64,000 bases of DNA from Streptococcus mitis (GCF_002096845.1 NZ_NCVK01000008.1:1-64000), one strand, 5' to 3'. Shown: positions 28,170-38,311, counted from the first letter of the stretch. Translations and numbers: made by a program. The notes: generated by a model not told the origin, from the letters alone.

Positions 28170-28801
28170 GAGTTAGAAATCGTAAAGGGGCGACAGAATT
28201 ACTAGAGGCAAATCCCCAGTATGTGGTCCTCAATCCCTTGGAAGCCAAGGGGAAATGGCGGGACTTGTTTGGCAATGATAATCCTATTCATGTGGAAGTT
28301 GGAAGTGGAAAGGGTGCCTTTGTTTCAGGTATGGCTAAGCAAAACCCTGACATCAACTATATCGGGATTGATATTCAAAAGTCTGTTTTGAGCTACGCTT
28401 TGGACAAGGTGCTTGAAGTTGGAGTGCCTAACATTAAGCTCTTGTGGGTAGATGGTTCTGACTTGACTGACTACTTTGAAGACGGTGAGATCGACCGCTT
28501 GTATCTGAACTTTTCAGATCCTTGGCCGAAAAAACGCCATGAAAAGCGTCGTTTGACCTACAAGACCTTCTTGGATACCTTCAAGCGCATCTTGCCTGAA
28601 AATGGAGAAATTCATTTCAAGACGGATAACCGTGGCTTGTTTGAGTACAGTTTAGTGAGCTTTTCTCAGTATGGCATGAAGCTCAATGGTGTCTGGTTAG
28701 ATTTACATGCCAGTGATTTTGAAGGCAATGTCATGACAGAATACGAGCAAAAATTCTCCAACAAGGGGCAAGTTATCTACCGAGTTGAGGCAGAATTTTA
28801 A
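28166..28801 (+). CDS. trmB: tRNA (guanine-N7)-methyltransferase TrmB
   Basis: This 211-residue SAM-dependent enzyme makes m7G46 in tRNA. The SAM loop is [10 protein letters not shown] (about 43-52), [11 protein letters not shown] follows, and the family motif is [17 protein letters not shown] (about 115-131). The start at 28166 overlaps the ccrZ stop; a much longer frame through ccrZ is not credible. Length is normal for TrmB. Confidence 0.95.
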   Translation: MRVRNRKGATELLEANPQYVVLNPLEAKGKWRDLFGNDNPIHVEVGSGKGAFVSGMAKQNPDINYIGIDIQKSVLSYALDKVLEVGVPNIKLLWVDGSDLTDYFEDGEIDRLYLNFSDPWPKKRHEKRRLTYKTFLDTFKRILPENGEIHFKTDNRGLFEYSLVSFSQYGMKLNGVWLDLHASDFEGNVMTEYEQKFSNKGQVIYRVEAEF

Positions 28802-28838
28802 GAAATAGCCTGAAATCAGGCTGTATAGGTGCTTTTGC

Positions 28839-28867
28839 TTTACATAAGTTGGCAAACGTGCTATACT
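28839..28867 (+). promoter_or_regulatory. Promoter of the rimP-nusA-infB operon
   Basis: TTTACA at 28839-28844 and TATACT at 28862-28867 have a 17-base spacer. They lie 60 bases before the rimP start. Confidence 0.65.
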
Positions 28868-28926
28868 ATGAGTAAGAATATGAAAAGTGAGGCGGGGAAA
28901 TATCTTCGCCTCTTGCTTATGAGGAG

Positions 28927-29406
28927 GTGGACGCAATCGCAACAATCGTAGAATTAGTCAGAGAAGTTGTAGAACCTGTCATAGAAGCTCCTTTCGAACT
29001 CGTGGATATCGAGTATGGAAAGATTGGCAGTGACATGATTCTCAGTATTTTTGTAGATAAACCTGAAGGAATTACCTTGAACGACACGGCAGACTTGACA
29101 GAAATGATCAGTCCTGTCCTAGACACCATCAAGCCAGATCCCTTCCCAGAACAATATTTCCTAGAAATTACCAGTCCAGGCTTGGAACGTCCTTTGAAAA
29201 CCAAGGATGCCGTCGCTGGAGCGGTTGGTAAATACATCCATGTCGGGCTCTACCAAGCCATCGATAAGCAAAAGGTCTTTGAAGGAACCTTGTTGGCCTT
29301 TGAAGAGGACGAGTTGACTATGGAATATATGGACAAGACGCGTAAGAAAACCGTCCAAATTCCATACAGTTTAGTATCAAAAGCACGTTTAGCAGTTAAA
29401 TTATAG
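28927..29406 (+). CDS. rimP: Ribosome maturation factor RimP
   Basis: This 159-residue 30S maturation factor is the first gene of the conserved rimP-nusA-ylxR-ylxQ-infB operon. It reads [26 protein letters not shown] and [11 protein letters not shown], the RimP signatures. The start codon is GTG at 28927 after TATGAGGAG. Length is usual. Confidence 0.95.
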
Positions 29407-29449
29407 AAAAAGAAAGGATAGCTTTTGAGGATTCAAAAGTGAAGAAAAC

Positions 29450-30586
29450 ATGAGTAAAGAAATGCTAGAGGCCTTCCGCATTTTGGAAGAAGACAAGGGA
29501 ATCAAAAAAGAAGACATCATCGACGCAGTAGTAGAGTCGCTTCGTTCCGCTTATCGCAGACGCTATGGTCAATCAGACAGCGTAGCTATTGATTTTAACG
29601 AAAAAACAGGTGACTTTACAGTCTATACTGTCCGTGAAGTGGTTGATGAAGTATTTGATAGCCGTTTGGAAATCAGCTTGAAAGATGCTCTTGCCATTAA
29701 TTCAGCCTATGAACTTGGTGATAAGATTAAGTTTGAAGAAGCACCAGCTGAGTTCGGTCGTGTAGCAGCCCAATCTGCTAAACAAACCATCATGGAAAAA
29801 ATGCGTAAGCAAACACGTGCCATCACTTACAATACTTACAAAGAACATGAGCAAGAAATCATGTCTGGTACTGTAGAACGCTTTGACAACCGTTTCATCT
29901 ATGTCAACCTTGGCAGCATTGAAGCCCAATTGTCAAAACAAGACCAAATTCCTGGAGAAGTTTTTGCTTCTCATGATCGTATCGAAGTATATGTTTATAA
30001 GGTTGAAGACAACCCTCGCGGTGTGAATGTCTTTGTTAGCCGTAGCCATCCAGAAATGATCAAACGCTTGATGGAGCAAGAAATTCCAGAAGTTTATGAT
30101 GGAACTGTTGAAATCATGAGCGTGGCTCGTGAAGCTGGTGACCGTACGAAGGTTGCCGTTCGTAGCCATAATCCAAACGTGGATGCTATCGGTACAATCG
30201 TTGGACGTGGTGGAGCGAATATCAAGAAGATTACTAGCAAATTCCACCCAGCTCGCTACGATGCCAAGAGCGACCGTATGGTGCCAATCGAAGAAAATAT
30301 CGATGTTATCGAGTGGGTAGCAGATCCAGCTGAATTTATCTACAATGCCATTGCTCCTGCTGAAGTTGACCAAGTTATCTTTGATGAAAACGACAGCAAA
30401 CGTGCCTTGGTGGTTGTTCCAGATAACAAGCTTTCTCTTGCCATCGGTCGTCGTGGACAAAACGTGCGCTTGGCAGCTCACTTGACTGGTTACCGTATTG
30501 ATATCAAGTCTGCTAGCGAATTTGAAGCCATGGAAGAAGCTGGTTCGGTAGATTTGGAAGCAGAAAACGATACTGTAGAAGAATAA
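29450..30586 (+). CDS. nusA: Transcription termination/antitermination factor NusA
   Basis: This 378-residue RNA polymerase-binding factor has an N-terminal polymerase-binding domain (about 1-125), an S1 domain (about 135-200) and two KH domains. KH motifs include IVGRGGANIKKI and AIGRRGQNVRLA. The C-terminal acidic repeats of enterobacterial NusA are absent, as in other Firmicutes. It is the second gene of the rimP operon. Confidence 0.97.
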   Translation: MSKEMLEAFRILEEDKGIKKEDIIDAVVESLRSAYRRRYGQSDSVAIDFNEKTGDFTVYTVREVVDEVFDSRLEISLKDALAINSAYELGDKIKFEEAPAEFGRVAAQSAKQTIMEKMRKQTRAITYNTYKEHEQEIMSGTVERFDNRFIYVNLGSIEAQLSKQDQIPGEVFASHDRIEVYVYKVEDNPRGVNVFVSRSHPEMIKRLMEQEIPEVYDGTVEIMSVAREAGDRTKVAVRSHNPNVDAIGTIVGRGGANIKKITSKFHPARYDAKSDRMVPIEENIDVIEWVADPAEFIYNAIAPAEVDQVIFDENDSKRALVVVPDNKLSLAIGRRGQNVRLAAHLTGYRIDIKSASEFEAMEEAGSVDLEAENDTVEE

Positions 30587-30607
30587 AAGCTGCTAGAGGA
30601 GGGAAAG

Positions 30608-30901
30608 ATGAAAACAAGAAAAATCCCTTTGCGCAAGTCTGTCGTGTCTAACGAAGTGATTGATAAGCGTGATTTGCTCCGCATTGTCAAAAACAAAGAA
30701 GGGCAAGTCTTTATCGATCCGACAGGCAAGGCCAATGGCCGCGGCGCTTATATCAAGCTAGACAATGCAGAAGCCCTAGAGGCGAAAAAGAAGAAGGTCT
30801 TTAACCGTAGCTTTAGCATGGAAGTGGAAGAAAGCTTTTATGACGAGTTGATCGCTTATGTGGATCACAAAGTGAAAAGAAGAGAGTTAGGACTTGAATA
30901 A
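30608..30901 (+). CDS. ylxR: YlxR family RNA-binding protein (DUF448)
   Basis: This 97-residue basic protein has the YlxR signature: a RKIPLRKSVVSNEV start, then the DLLRIVKNKEGQVFIDPTGKANGRGAYI core. It lies between nusA and ylxQ as in nearly all Firmicutes. It overlaps the next gene by 8 bases. Bacillus YlxR has been proposed to bind RNA or nucleoid DNA; its precise role is open. Confidence 0.93.
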   Translation: MKTRKIPLRKSVVSNEVIDKRDLLRIVKNKEGQVFIDPTGKANGRGAYIKLDNAEALEAKKKKVFNRSFSMEVEESFYDELIAYVDHKVKRRELGLE

Positions 30902-31193
30902 GCAAAAGATAAGCAATCTCTTGGGACTTGCTCAACGAGCAGGGCGTATTATATCGGGTGAAGAATTGGTGGTCAAGGCCATTCAAGACGGCAAGGCCAA
31001 GTTAGTCTTTCTAGCCCATGATGCTGGACCCAATCTGACCAAGAAGATTCAAGATAAAAGTCATTATTATCAAGTAGAAATTGTAACCGTGTTTTCAACA
31101 CTGGAATTAAGCATAGCAGTCGGGAAATCAAGAAAGGTTTTGGCTGTAACAGATGCTGGATTTACAAAGAAAATGAGGTCTCTTATGGAATAG
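30894..31193 (+). CDS. ylxQ: L7Ae-family RNA-binding protein YlxQ
   Basis: This 99-residue L7Ae/L30e-fold protein starts at TTG 30894 inside ylx[23 protein letters not shown] and [18 protein letters not shown] match the kink-turn RNA-binding fold. It is part of the nusA-infB operon. Confidence 0.92.
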   Translation: MNKQKISNLLGLAQRAGRIISGEELVVKAIQDGKAKLVFLAHDAGPNLTKKIQDKSHYYQVEIVTVFSTLELSIAVGKSRKVLAVTDAGFTKKMRSLME

Positions 31194-31209
31194 AAGAGGA
31201 GGACATGAT

Positions 31210-34011
31210 TTGTCTAAGAAAAGATTGTACGAAATCGCAAAAGAACTTGGAAAAGAAAGTAAAGAAGTTGTAGCGCGTGCAAAAGAGTTGGGCTTGGATG
31301 TGAAAAGCCACTCATCAAGTGTGGAAGAAGCTGTCGCTGCAAAAATCGCTGCCAGCTTTAAGTCTGTAGCTGCTCCGAAAGTAGAAGCAAAACCTGCAGC
31401 ACCAAAAGCAAGTGCAGAAAAGAAAGTTGAAAAATCTGAGCCAGTTAAACCAGCTGTGGCTAAGGAAGAGGCAAAACCGGCTGAGCCAGTCGCTCCTAAA
31501 ACAGAAAAAGCAGCAGCTAAACCGCAAAGCCGTAATTTCAAGGCTGAGCGTGAAGCTCGTGCCAAAGAGCAGGCAGAACGACGCAAGCAAAACAAGGGCA
31601 ATAACCGTGACCAACAACAAAACGGAAATCGTCAGAAAAACGACGGCCGTAATGGTGGAAAACAAGGTCAAGGCAACCGCGATAATCGTCGCTTTAATGA
31701 CCAAGCTAAGAAACAGCAAGGTCAGCAAAATCGTGGTAATGAGCGCCGTCAACAAGAGGACAAACGTCCAAATCAAGCGGCTCCACGCATTGACTTTAAA
31801 GCCCGTGCAGCAGCCCTAAAAGCAGAGCAAAATGCAGAATATGCCCGCTCAAGTGAGGAACGTTTCAAGCAGACTCAGGCTGCCAAAGAAGCCTTGGCCC
31901 AAGCTAACAAACGCAAGGAACCAGAGGAAATCTTTGAAGAAGTGGCTAAGTTAGCTGAACAAGCGCAACAAGCACAGCAAGTTCAAGCAGTGGTTGAAGT
32001 CGTCCCTGAGAAAAAAGAACCTGCAGTGGATACACGTCGTAAAAAACAAGCTCGACCAGACAAAAATCGTGACGATTATGATCACGAAGAAGATGGTCCT
32101 AGAAAACAACAAAAGAATCGAAGTAGTCAAAATCAAGTGAGAAATCAAAAGAATAGTAACTGGAATAACAACAAAAAGAACAAAAAAGGTAATAACAAGA
32201 ACAACCGTAATCAGACTCCAAAACCTGTTACAGAGCGTAAATTCCATGAATTGCCAACAGAATTTGAGTATACAGATGGTATGACCGTTGCGGAAATCGC
32301 AAAACGTATCAAACGTGAACCAGCTGAAATCGTTAAGAAACTTTTCATGATGGGTGTCATGGCCACACAGAACCAATCCTTGGATGGGGAAACAATTGAA
32401 CTCCTCATGGTGGATTACGGTATCGAAGCCAAACAAAAGGTTGAAGTGGATAATGCCGATATCGAACGTTTCTTTGTCGAAGATGGTTATCTCAATGAAG
32501 ATGAATTGGTTGAGCGTCCACCAGTTGTAACTATCATGGGACACGTTGACCATGGTAAAACAACACTCCTAGATACCCTTCGTAACTCTCGCGTTGCGAC
32601 AGGTGAAGCAGGTGGTATCACTCAGCATATCGGTGCCTACCAAATCGTTGAAAATGGCAAGAAGATTACCTTCCTTGATACACCAGGACACGCGGCCTTT
32701 ACCTCTATGCGTGCGCGTGGTGCGTCTGTTACCGATATTACCATCTTGGTTGTAGCGGCTGACGACGGGGTTATGCCTCAAACTATCGAAGCCATCAACC
32801 ACTCAAAAGCGGCCAACGTTCCAATCATCGTAGCCATCAACAAGATTGATAAACCAGGTGCTAACCCAGAACGCGTTATCGGTGAATTGGCAGAGCATGG
32901 TGTTATGTCAACAGCTTGGGGCGGAGATTCTGAATTTGTTGAAATCTCAGCTAAATTCAACCAAAACATCGAAGAATTGTTGGAAACAGTCCTTCTTGTA
33001 GCTGAAATCCAAGAACTCAAGGCAGACCCAACAGTTCGTGCGATCGGTACAGTTATCGAAGCTCGCTTGGATAAAGGAAAAGGTGCAGTCGCAACCCTTC
33101 TTGTTCAACAAGGTACTTTGAATGTTCAAGACCCTATCGTTGTCGGAAATACCTTCGGTCGTGTCCGTGCTATGACCAATGACCTTGGCCGTCGTGTTAA
33201 ATTTGCTGGACCATCAACACCAGTTTCTATTACAGGTTTGAATGAAGCGCCAATGGCGGGTGACCACTTTGCTGTTTACGAGGATGAAAAATCTGCGCGT
33301 GCAGCAGGTGAAGAGCGTGCCAAACGTGCCCTCATGAAACAACGTCAAGCTACTCAACGTGTCAGCCTTGAAAACCTCTTTGATACGCTTAAAGCTGGTG
33401 AACTCAAATCAGTTAACGTTATTATCAAGGCCGATGTACAAGGTTCAGTTGAAGCACTTTCTGCCTCACTTCAAAAAATCGATGTGGAAGGTGTTAAAGT
33501 TACCATCGTTCACTCAGCAGTCGGTGCCATCAACGAATCAGACGTGACCCTTGCCGAAGCTTCAAATGCCTTTATCGTTGGTTTCAACGTACGCCCTACA
33601 CCACAAGCTCGTCAACAAGCAGAAGCTGATGATGTAGAAATCCGTCTCCACAGCATTATCTACAAGGTTATCGAAGAGATGGAAGAAGCCATGAAAGGGA
33701 TGCTTGATCCAGAATTTGAAGAAAAAGTTATCGGTGAAGCAGTTATTCGTGAAACCTTCAAGGTGTCTAAAGTGGGAACTATCGGTGGATTCATGGTTAT
33801 CAACGGTAAGGTTACCCGTGATTCTAAAGTCCGTGTTATCCGTGACGGTGTTGTTATCTATGATGGCGAACTCGCAAGCTTGAAACACTACAAAGACGAC
33901 GTGAAAGAAGTTACAAACGGCCGCGAAGGTGGATTGATGATCGATGGCTACAATGATATCAAGATGGATGATGTGATTGAGGCTTATGTCATGGAAGAAA
34001 TTAAAAGATAA
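31210..34011 (+). CDS. infB: Translation initiation factor IF-2
   Basis: This 933-residue GTPase delivers initiator tRNA to the ribosome. A long basic, Gln/Asn/Lys-rich N-terminal region (residues about 50-340) precedes the G domain. The G domain has GHVDHGKTT (about 443), DTPGH (about 490) and NKID (about 545), followed by beta-barrel and C-terminal domains. The start is TTG at 31210 ([13 protein letters not shown]), preceded by GAGGAGG. An ATG five bases earlier is out of frame. Antisense frames over the low-complexity part are not genes. Confidence 0.97.
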   Translation: MSKKRLYEIAKELGKESKEVVARAKELGLDVKSHSSSVEEAVAAKIAASFKSVAAPKVEAKPAAPKASAEKKVEKSEPVKPAVAKEEAKPAEPVAPKTEKAAAKPQSRNFKAEREARAKEQAERRKQNKGNNRDQQQNGNRQKNDGRNGGKQGQGNRDNRRFNDQAKKQQGQQNRGNERRQQEDKRPNQAAPRIDFKARAAALKAEQNAEYARSSEERFKQTQAAKEALAQANKRKEPEEIFEEVAKLAEQAQQAQQVQAVVEVVPEKKEPAVDTRRKKQARPDKNRDDYDHEEDGPRKQQKNRSSQNQVRNQKNSNWNNNKKNKKGNNKNNRNQTPKPVTERKFHELPTEFEYTDGMTVAEIAKRIKREPAEIVKKLFMMGVMATQNQSLDGETIELLMVDYGIEAKQKVEVDNADIERFFVEDGYLNEDELVERPPVVTIMGHVDHGKTTLLDTLRNSRVATGEAGGITQHIGAYQIVENGKKITFLDTPGHAAFTSMRARGASVTDITILVVAADDGVMPQTIEAINHSKAANVPIIVAINKIDKPGANPERVIGELAEHGVMSTAWGGDSEFVEISAKFNQNIEELLETVLLVAEIQELKADPTVRAIGTVIEARLDKGKGAVATLLVQQGTLNVQDPIVVGNTFGRVRAMTNDLGRRVKFAGPSTPVSITGLNEAPMAGDHFAVYEDEKSARAAGEERAKRALMKQRQATQRVSLENLFDTLKAGELKSVNVIIKADVQGSVEALSASLQKIDVEGVKVTIVHSAVGAINESDVTLAEASNAFIVGFNVRPTPQARQQAEADDVEIRLHSIIYKVIEEMEEAMKGMLDPEFEEKVIGEAVIRETFKVSKVGTIGGFMVINGKVTRDSKVRVIRDGVVIYDGELASLKHYKDDVKEVTNGREGGLMIDGYNDIKMDDVIEAYVMEEIKR

Positions 34012-34261
34012 GATTTTTGCTCCTTTCTTAGGTGGTGAGGGACGCAAGCAAACCGATGGTTTCATTGCTTATTTTTGAGCCTAGGGTCTCAAAAATCCCC
34101 TGTGATGGGACTGATAAATCAGTTCCATCACTTTCACCACAGCGAAAGAAGCGGATGAGTTCAAATTGAACTTCGTTTCAATTTGAACTGAAAATCAATA
34201 AGTTTAAAAATAGCTAGGTCTGCTGGCCTAGCTTTTGGTTCAAAGTAGAGAAAGGAATATC
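34012..34261. other. Hairpin-rich infB-rbfA spacer
   Basis: These 250 bases hold several inverted repeats: AAGCAA/TTGCTT, TTTTTGAG/CTCAAAAA, GATGGAAC-type arms around ACTGATAAATCAGT, and GTTCAAATTGAA/TTCAATTTGAAC (about 34158-34188). A terminator-like GCTAGG/CCTAGC-TTTT lies at 34213-34236. No gene is visible. The style resembles the spacers around dnaK and dnaJ. Confidence 0.55.
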
Positions 34262-34612
34262 ATGGCAAATCATTTCCGTACAGATCGTGTAGGCATGGAA
34301 ATCAAGCGTGAAGTCAATGAGATTTTGCAAAAGAAAGTCCGTGATCCGCGTGTCCAAGGCGTGACCATCACAGATGTTCAGATGCTGGGTGACTTGTCTG
34401 TTGCCAAGGTTTACTACACCATTTTGAGTAACCTTGCTTCGGATAATCAAAAAGCCCAAATCGGGCTTGAAAAAGCAACTGGTACCATCAAACGTGAACT
34501 TGGTCGCAATTTGAAATTGTACAAAATCCCAGATTTGACCTTCGTCAAAGACGAATCCATCGAATATGGAAACAAGATTGACGAGATGCTACGCAATCTG
34601 GATAAGAACTAA
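34262..34612 (+). CDS. rbfA: Ribosome-binding factor A
   Basis: This 116-residue cold-shock 30S assembly factor starts at ATG 34262 after AGAAAGGAATATC. It reads [35 protein letters not shown], the conserved KH-like core. A longer frame from 34235 has no ribosome site. It is followed by a compact terminator and probably forms the end of the infB operon despite the spacer. Confidence 0.95.
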   Translation: MANHFRTDRVGMEIKREVNEILQKKVRDPRVQGVTITDVQMLGDLSVAKVYYTILSNLASDNQKAQIGLEKATGTIKRELGRNLKLYKIPDLTFVKDESIEYGNKIDEMLRNLDKN

Positions 34613-34636
34613 GAAGAGGGGCAACCCTCTTTTTTA
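34613..34636 (+). terminator. Terminator after rbfA
   Basis: AAGAGGG-GCAA-CCCTCTT is followed by a T run, a textbook terminator starting right at the rbfA stop. Confidence 0.9.
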
Positions 34637-34759
34637 GTGGGGAAATGACTACAAAGCATGCTAGGGAATCTTTCTAGAGTTAAAGATTATTAAAAAGCTT
34701 TATAAAATTCAGATAGTGTGATATTATGAAAGAAAGATACAAGAAAAAGAGGTATTTAT

Positions 34760-35539
34760 ATGGCTGAACAAGACTTAGCTATGCAAGTATTGCAACAAGT
34801 GGTGAAACTACCTGTTGTTAAGGTTGATCGTTCGAAATTTTTAGTGGATAAGTTTTCCAAAGAATTGGATCCACAGGACATTCCTACCTTATTAGAACAA
34901 GGCCCAACGTCTCTCTTATCTCAAGAAACCTTAGATAGAGTGGCTAATGCCTGCATTAGGGATAATGTTTTATTGGCGAGTGGAACCTCTGTTTTGGCAG
35001 GATTACCTGGAGGGATTGCTATGGCAATTACCATTCCAGCGGATGTAGCTCAATTTTATGCTTTTTCTTTAAAATTAGCCCAAGAACTAGGTTATATTTA
35101 TGGATATGAGGATCTTTGGGCTTCACGCGATGAGTTGAGTGAAGATGCTCAAAATACCCTTTTGCTTTATCTAGGCGTCATGTTGGGGGTAAATGGAACC
35201 GCTGCCTTGCTACGTGCAGGTGGTATAACAATTGCTAAACAGGTAATGAAAACAGTACCTAATAAAGCTTTAACAAAGACGCTTTGGTACCCTATTTTGA
35301 AAAAAGTCTTAAGAATATTTGGTGTGAATCTGACCAAGGGAGGGCTGGCCAAAGGAATGGGGAAATTCATACCTATCTTGGGAGGTATCATTTCAGGTGG
35401 TTTAACCTTTGCAACTATGAAACCGATGGGTGAAAGCTTGCAGAAAGAATTGTCTAAACTAGTCAACTATAGTGAAGTTCAATATCAAGAAGATGTTGAA
35501 ACGATCCGAAAAGAGGCTGAAATCATCGAAGGAGAGTGA
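34760..35539 (+). CDS. EcsC-like protein of unknown function
   Basis: This 259-residue protein has hydrophobic/glycine-rich stretches (about 75-95 and 195-215) and the segment ADVAQFYAFSLKLAQELGYIYGYEDL. That segment resembles the ADIP...LRLI.EIA.LYGYD core of EcsC-family proteins. The function of that family is unknown. It is followed immediately by two tiny genes in the same direction with good ribosome sites. The family link is my reading of one motif. Confidence 0.65.
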   Translation: MAEQDLAMQVLQQVVKLPVVKVDRSKFLVDKFSKELDPQDIPTLLEQGPTSLLSQETLDRVANACIRDNVLLASGTSVLAGLPGGIAMAITIPADVAQFYAFSLKLAQELGYIYGYEDLWASRDELSEDAQNTLLLYLGVMLGVNGTAALLRAGGITIAKQVMKTVPNKALTKTLWYPILKKVLRIFGVNLTKGGLAKGMGKFIPILGGIISGGLTFATMKPMGESLQKELSKLVNYSEVQYQEDVETIRKEAEIIEGE

Positions 35540-35540
35540 T

Positions 35541-35723
35541 ATGGGACTCATAAAAACTCTAGTTAAAACTTACGGGAATTACTTTTTGACCATGCAAGGT
35601 GTAAAAGTCATGAAAACGATAAAGAAAGATGACAATGTCGTTGTTGGTCTGGGAAAACTCTTTATTGCAGATAAGCTAATGGATACAGCTCGGTGGCTCA
35701 TTAAGCCAGAGGATAAAAAATGA
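35541..35723 (+). CDS. 60-residue conserved small protein
   Basis: ATG at 35541 follows AAGGAGAGTGAT. The 60-residue product is amphipathic, with a central KTIKKDDNVVVGLGKLFIADKLMDTARWLI. A longer frame from 35472 overlaps the preceding gene and lacks a ribosome site. It is one base after the EcsC-like stop and overlaps the next tiny gene, so all three are probably one operon. Function unknown. Confidence 0.7.
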   Translation: MGLIKTLVKTYGNYFLTMQGVKVMKTIKKDDNVVVGLGKLFIADKLMDTARWLIKPEDKK

Positions 35724-35872
35724 AATTTTTCTGGGGACTTCTTGCCATTATTTTTATCAAACCAATTTTTGGGATTGTGAAATTCTTTTGGATGATCATC
35801 TCTTTTGCAGTCCAATTGTTGTTTTACAAGATAGTATTTAAGATATTGGATTGGCTCTTTAAACTTATCTAG
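35720..35872 (+). CDS. 50-residue membrane peptide
   Basis: ATG at 35720 overlaps the previous stop (ATGA). It encodes 50 residues with two hydrophobic, aromatic-rich segments (about 3-20 and 22-49, many Phe/Trp). The preceding AGAGGATAAAA is a plausible ribosome site. The translational coupling supports a real gene. Function unknown. Confidence 0.65.
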   Translation: MKFFWGLLAIIFIKPIFGIVKFFWMIISFAVQLLFYKIVFKILDWLFKLI

Positions 35873-35988
35873 ATGGTAATCCAAGTCGCAGAGAACTAGC
35901 AGGAACTACACTGCTAGTTTTTTAATCTCTCTCCATATGGTATAATATAAGCAGTAAAATCATTTTAGAACATACAATGGAGGTCGTC

Positions 35989-36222
35989 ATGGACAATATC
36001 ATCGATGTTTCAATTCCTGTTGCAGAAGTGGTGGACAAGCATCCAGAGGTCTTAGAGATTCTAGTGGAGTTGGGTTTTAAACCCCTTGCTAATCCTTTAA
36101 TGCGTAATACAGTTGGTCGCAAAGTATCGCTTAAACAGGGTTCTAAGCTTGAAGGAACTCCTATGGACAAGATTGTCCGCACGCTGGAAGCAAACGGCTA
36201 CGAAGTGATTGGATTAGACTAA
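35989..36222 (+). CDS. DUF1858 domain protein
   Basis: This 77-residue protein has the DUF1858 core: DVSIPVAEVVDKHPEVLEILVELGFKPLANP, then NTVGRKVSLKQGSKLEG. The ATG at 35989 is used because AATGGAGG lies 6 bases before it, and an in-frame ATG at 35977 is part of that site. It overlaps the DUF438 gene (TAATG). The pair is common in Firmicutes and is often linked to hemerythrin-type or nitric-oxide responses. Confidence 0.88.
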   Translation: MDNIIDVSIPVAEVVDKHPEVLEILVELGFKPLANPLMRNTVGRKVSLKQGSKLEGTPMDKIVRTLEANGYEVIGLD

Positions 36223-37556
36223 TGGCAGATGAACGGATTCATGTCCTACGGGATATTTTGTTAGAATTGCATAATGGCGCCTCTCCTGAATCAGTTCAGG
36301 AGCGCTTTGATGCGACCTTTACAGGTGTTTCAGCCATCGAGATTTCCCTCATGGAGCACGAGCTGATGAACTCAGACTCAGGTGTCACCTTTGAAGATGT
36401 TATGGAACTCTGTGATGTCCATGCCAATCTTTTTAAAAATGCTGTTAAGGATGTCGAAGTAGAGGATACCGAGCATCCTGGCCACCCCGTTCGGGTCTTT
36501 AAGGAAGAAAATCTGGCCCTCCGTGCGGCCTTGATTCGTATTCGGAGATTGTTAGATATCTATGAGTCTATGGAAGATGAGGAAATGCTGGCGGAGATGC
36601 GCAAGGGTTTGGTGCGTCAGATGGGACTTGTGGGGCAATTTGACATCCACTACCAGCGTAAGGAAGAGCTCTTCTTCCCCATCATGGAGAGCTATGGTCA
36701 CGATTCACCTCCTAAGGTCATGTGGGGAGTGGATGATCAGATCAGGGAACTCTTTCAAACAGCTTTAGCGACAGCCAAGTCACTACCAGAAGTGTCAATT
36801 AGCAGCGTAAAAGAAGCTTTTGAAGCCTTTGCGACAGAGTTTGAAAGTATGATTTTCAAGGAAGAGTCCATCCTTCTCATGATTCTCCTCGAGTCCTTTA
36901 CTCAAGATGACTGGCTTCAGATTGCGGAGGAGAGCGATGCCTATGGTTATGCTATCATCCGTCCGTCTGAGAAATGGGTGCCAGAACGCCAGAGTTTTGT
37001 TGAGGAAAAGAGTGAAGAGGAGCCTGTACAGCTAGATACGGCAGAGGGTCAAGTTCAGCAGGTTATTGATACGCCAGAAGGTCAGTTTACCATTACCTTT
37101 ACCCCTAAGGAAAAGGAAGCAGTGCTGGACCGCCATAGTCAACAGGCTTTTGGTAATGGCTATCTTTCAGTCGAGCAGGCCAATCTGATCCTCAATCATC
37201 TCCCTATGGAGATTACCTTTGTCAATAAAGATGACATTTTCCAGTATTACAATGACAATACGCCAGCTGATGAGATGATTTTCAAACGGACGCCGTCCCA
37301 AGTTGGGCGCAATGTTGAACTCTGTCATCCACCTAAGTACTTGGACAAGGTCAAGACCATCATGAAGGGACTTCGTGAGGGAAGCAAAGACAAGTATGAA
37401 ATGTGGTTCAAGTCTGAGTCGCGAGGTAAGTTTGTCCACATCACCTACGCTGCAGTGCACGATGAAAACGGAGAATTCCAAGGTGTGCTGGAATACGTTC
37501 AGGATATCCAGCCCTACCGTGAGATTGACACGGACTATTTCCGTGGATTAGAATAA
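36222..37556 (+). CDS. DUF438 / hemerythrin-like and PAS domain protein
   Basis: This 444-residue protein starts with DUF438 (about 1-65). A hemerythrin-like helical region follows (about 85-235), with HPGHPVRVF, FDIHYQRKEELFFP and FESMIFKEESIL supplying His/Glu ligands. A PAS-type domain (about 310-435) reads PMEITFVNKDDIFQYYND and HPPKYLDKVK. The arrangement suggests a sensor of oxygen or nitric oxide with a di-iron site. It is coupled to DUF1858 upstream. Confidence 0.88.
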   Translation: MADERIHVLRDILLELHNGASPESVQERFDATFTGVSAIEISLMEHELMNSDSGVTFEDVMELCDVHANLFKNAVKDVEVEDTEHPGHPVRVFKEENLALRAALIRIRRLLDIYESMEDEEMLAEMRKGLVRQMGLVGQFDIHYQRKEELFFPIMESYGHDSPPKVMWGVDDQIRELFQTALATAKSLPEVSISSVKEAFEAFATEFESMIFKEESILLMILLESFTQDDWLQIAEESDAYGYAIIRPSEKWVPERQSFVEEKSEEEPVQLDTAEGQVQQVIDTPEGQFTITFTPKEKEAVLDRHSQQAFGNGYLSVEQANLILNHLPMEITFVNKDDIFQYYNDNTPADEMIFKRTPSQVGRNVELCHPPKYLDKVKTIMKGLREGSKDKYEMWFKSESRGKFVHITYAAVHDENGEFQGVLEYVQDIQPYREIDTDYFRGLE

Positions 37557-37565
37557 GGAGAAAAA

Positions 37566-37820
37566 ATGAGTTACGAACAAGAATTTATGAAGGAATTTGA
37601 AGCCTGGGTCAATACCCAAATCATGATCAACGACATGGCACATAAGGAAAGCCAAAAAGTCTACGAAGAAGACCAAGACGAGCGTGCCAAAGATGCCATG
37701 ATTCGCTACGAAAGTCGCTTGGATGCTTATCAGTTCTTGCTTGGTAAGTTTGAAAACTTCAAGGCAGGCAAGGGATTCCATGATTTGCCAGATGGCTTAT
37801 TCGGTGAGCGAAATTATTAA
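37566..37820 (+). CDS. DUF1912 family small protein
   Basis: This 84-residue acidic helical protein (YEQEFMKEFEAWVNTQIMINDMAHKES) belongs to a streptococcal family that I know as DUF1912. It has a good AAGGAG site and lies 9 bases after the DUF438 gene, so it is in the same operon. Function unknown. Confidence 0.8.
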   Translation: MSYEQEFMKEFEAWVNTQIMINDMAHKESQKVYEEDQDERAKDAMIRYESRLDAYQFLLGKFENFKAGKGFHDLPDGLFGERNY

Positions 37821-37872
37821 ACGAGATAGATTCTTGATTTTTTACTAAAATCTTGATAGAATATTTATATTA

Positions 37873-37898
37873 AATCCTTGTTAGAGCAGGGGTTTTTT
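37873..37898 (+). terminator. Terminator after the DUF1912 gene
   Basis: CCTTG and CAGGG pair across a short loop and are followed by six T. Confidence 0.6.
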
Positions 37899-37915
37899 AT
37901 TGAAAGGATTTTATC

Positions 37916-38311
37916 ATGTCAAAGAAACTCAATCGTAAAAAACAATTACGAAATAGCCTCCGTCGTGCAGGTGCTTTTTCAAGTACTGTGACTAAGGTTG
38001 TAGAAGAGACAAAAAAAGTCGTAAAACGTGCAGAACAGTCAGCAAGCCAAGCTGGTAAGGCTGTTTCTAAAAAAGTTGAACAAGCAGTAGAAGCTACCAA
38101 AGAGCAAGCTCAAAAAGTAGCCAATTCTGTAGAAGATTTTGCAGCAAACTTGGGTGGACTTCCACTTGATCGTGCTAAGACTTTCTATGATGAAGGAATC
38201 AAGTCTGCTTCAGATTTCAAAAACTGGACTGAAAAAGAACTCCTTGCCTTGAAAGGAATCGGCCCAGCTACTATTAAGAAATTGAAAGAAAACGGCATTA
38301 AGTTCAAGTAA
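37916..38311 (+). CDS. Helix-hairpin-helix protein with basic coiled N-terminus
   Basis: This 131-residue protein has a very basic Lys/Ala-rich N-terminal half (about 1-75) resembling histone-like sequences. The C-terminal helix-hairpin-helix is ASDFKNWTEKELLALKGIGPATIKKLKENGI. It probably binds DNA non-specifically. The gene has its own GAAAGGA ribosome site and lies directly upstream of the T-box region. I cannot assign a process. Confidence 0.8.
   Translation: MSKKLNRKKQLRNSLRRAGAFSSTVTKVVEETKKVVKRAEQSASQAGKAVSKKVEQAVEATKEQAQKVANSVEDFAANLGGLPLDRAKTFYDEGIKSASDFKNWTEKELLALKGIGPATIKKLKENGIKFK

Noticed and set aside
29933-30481. 182-residue antisense frame over nusA
   Set aside because: It mirrors the conserved KH region of nusA; no promoter, no family resemblance.
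31951-32553. 200-residue antisense frame over infB
   Set aside because: It lies opposite the IF-2 coding sequence (its basic N-terminal region and the start of its conserved core), has repetitive Phe/Ile/Leu composition and no ribosome site.
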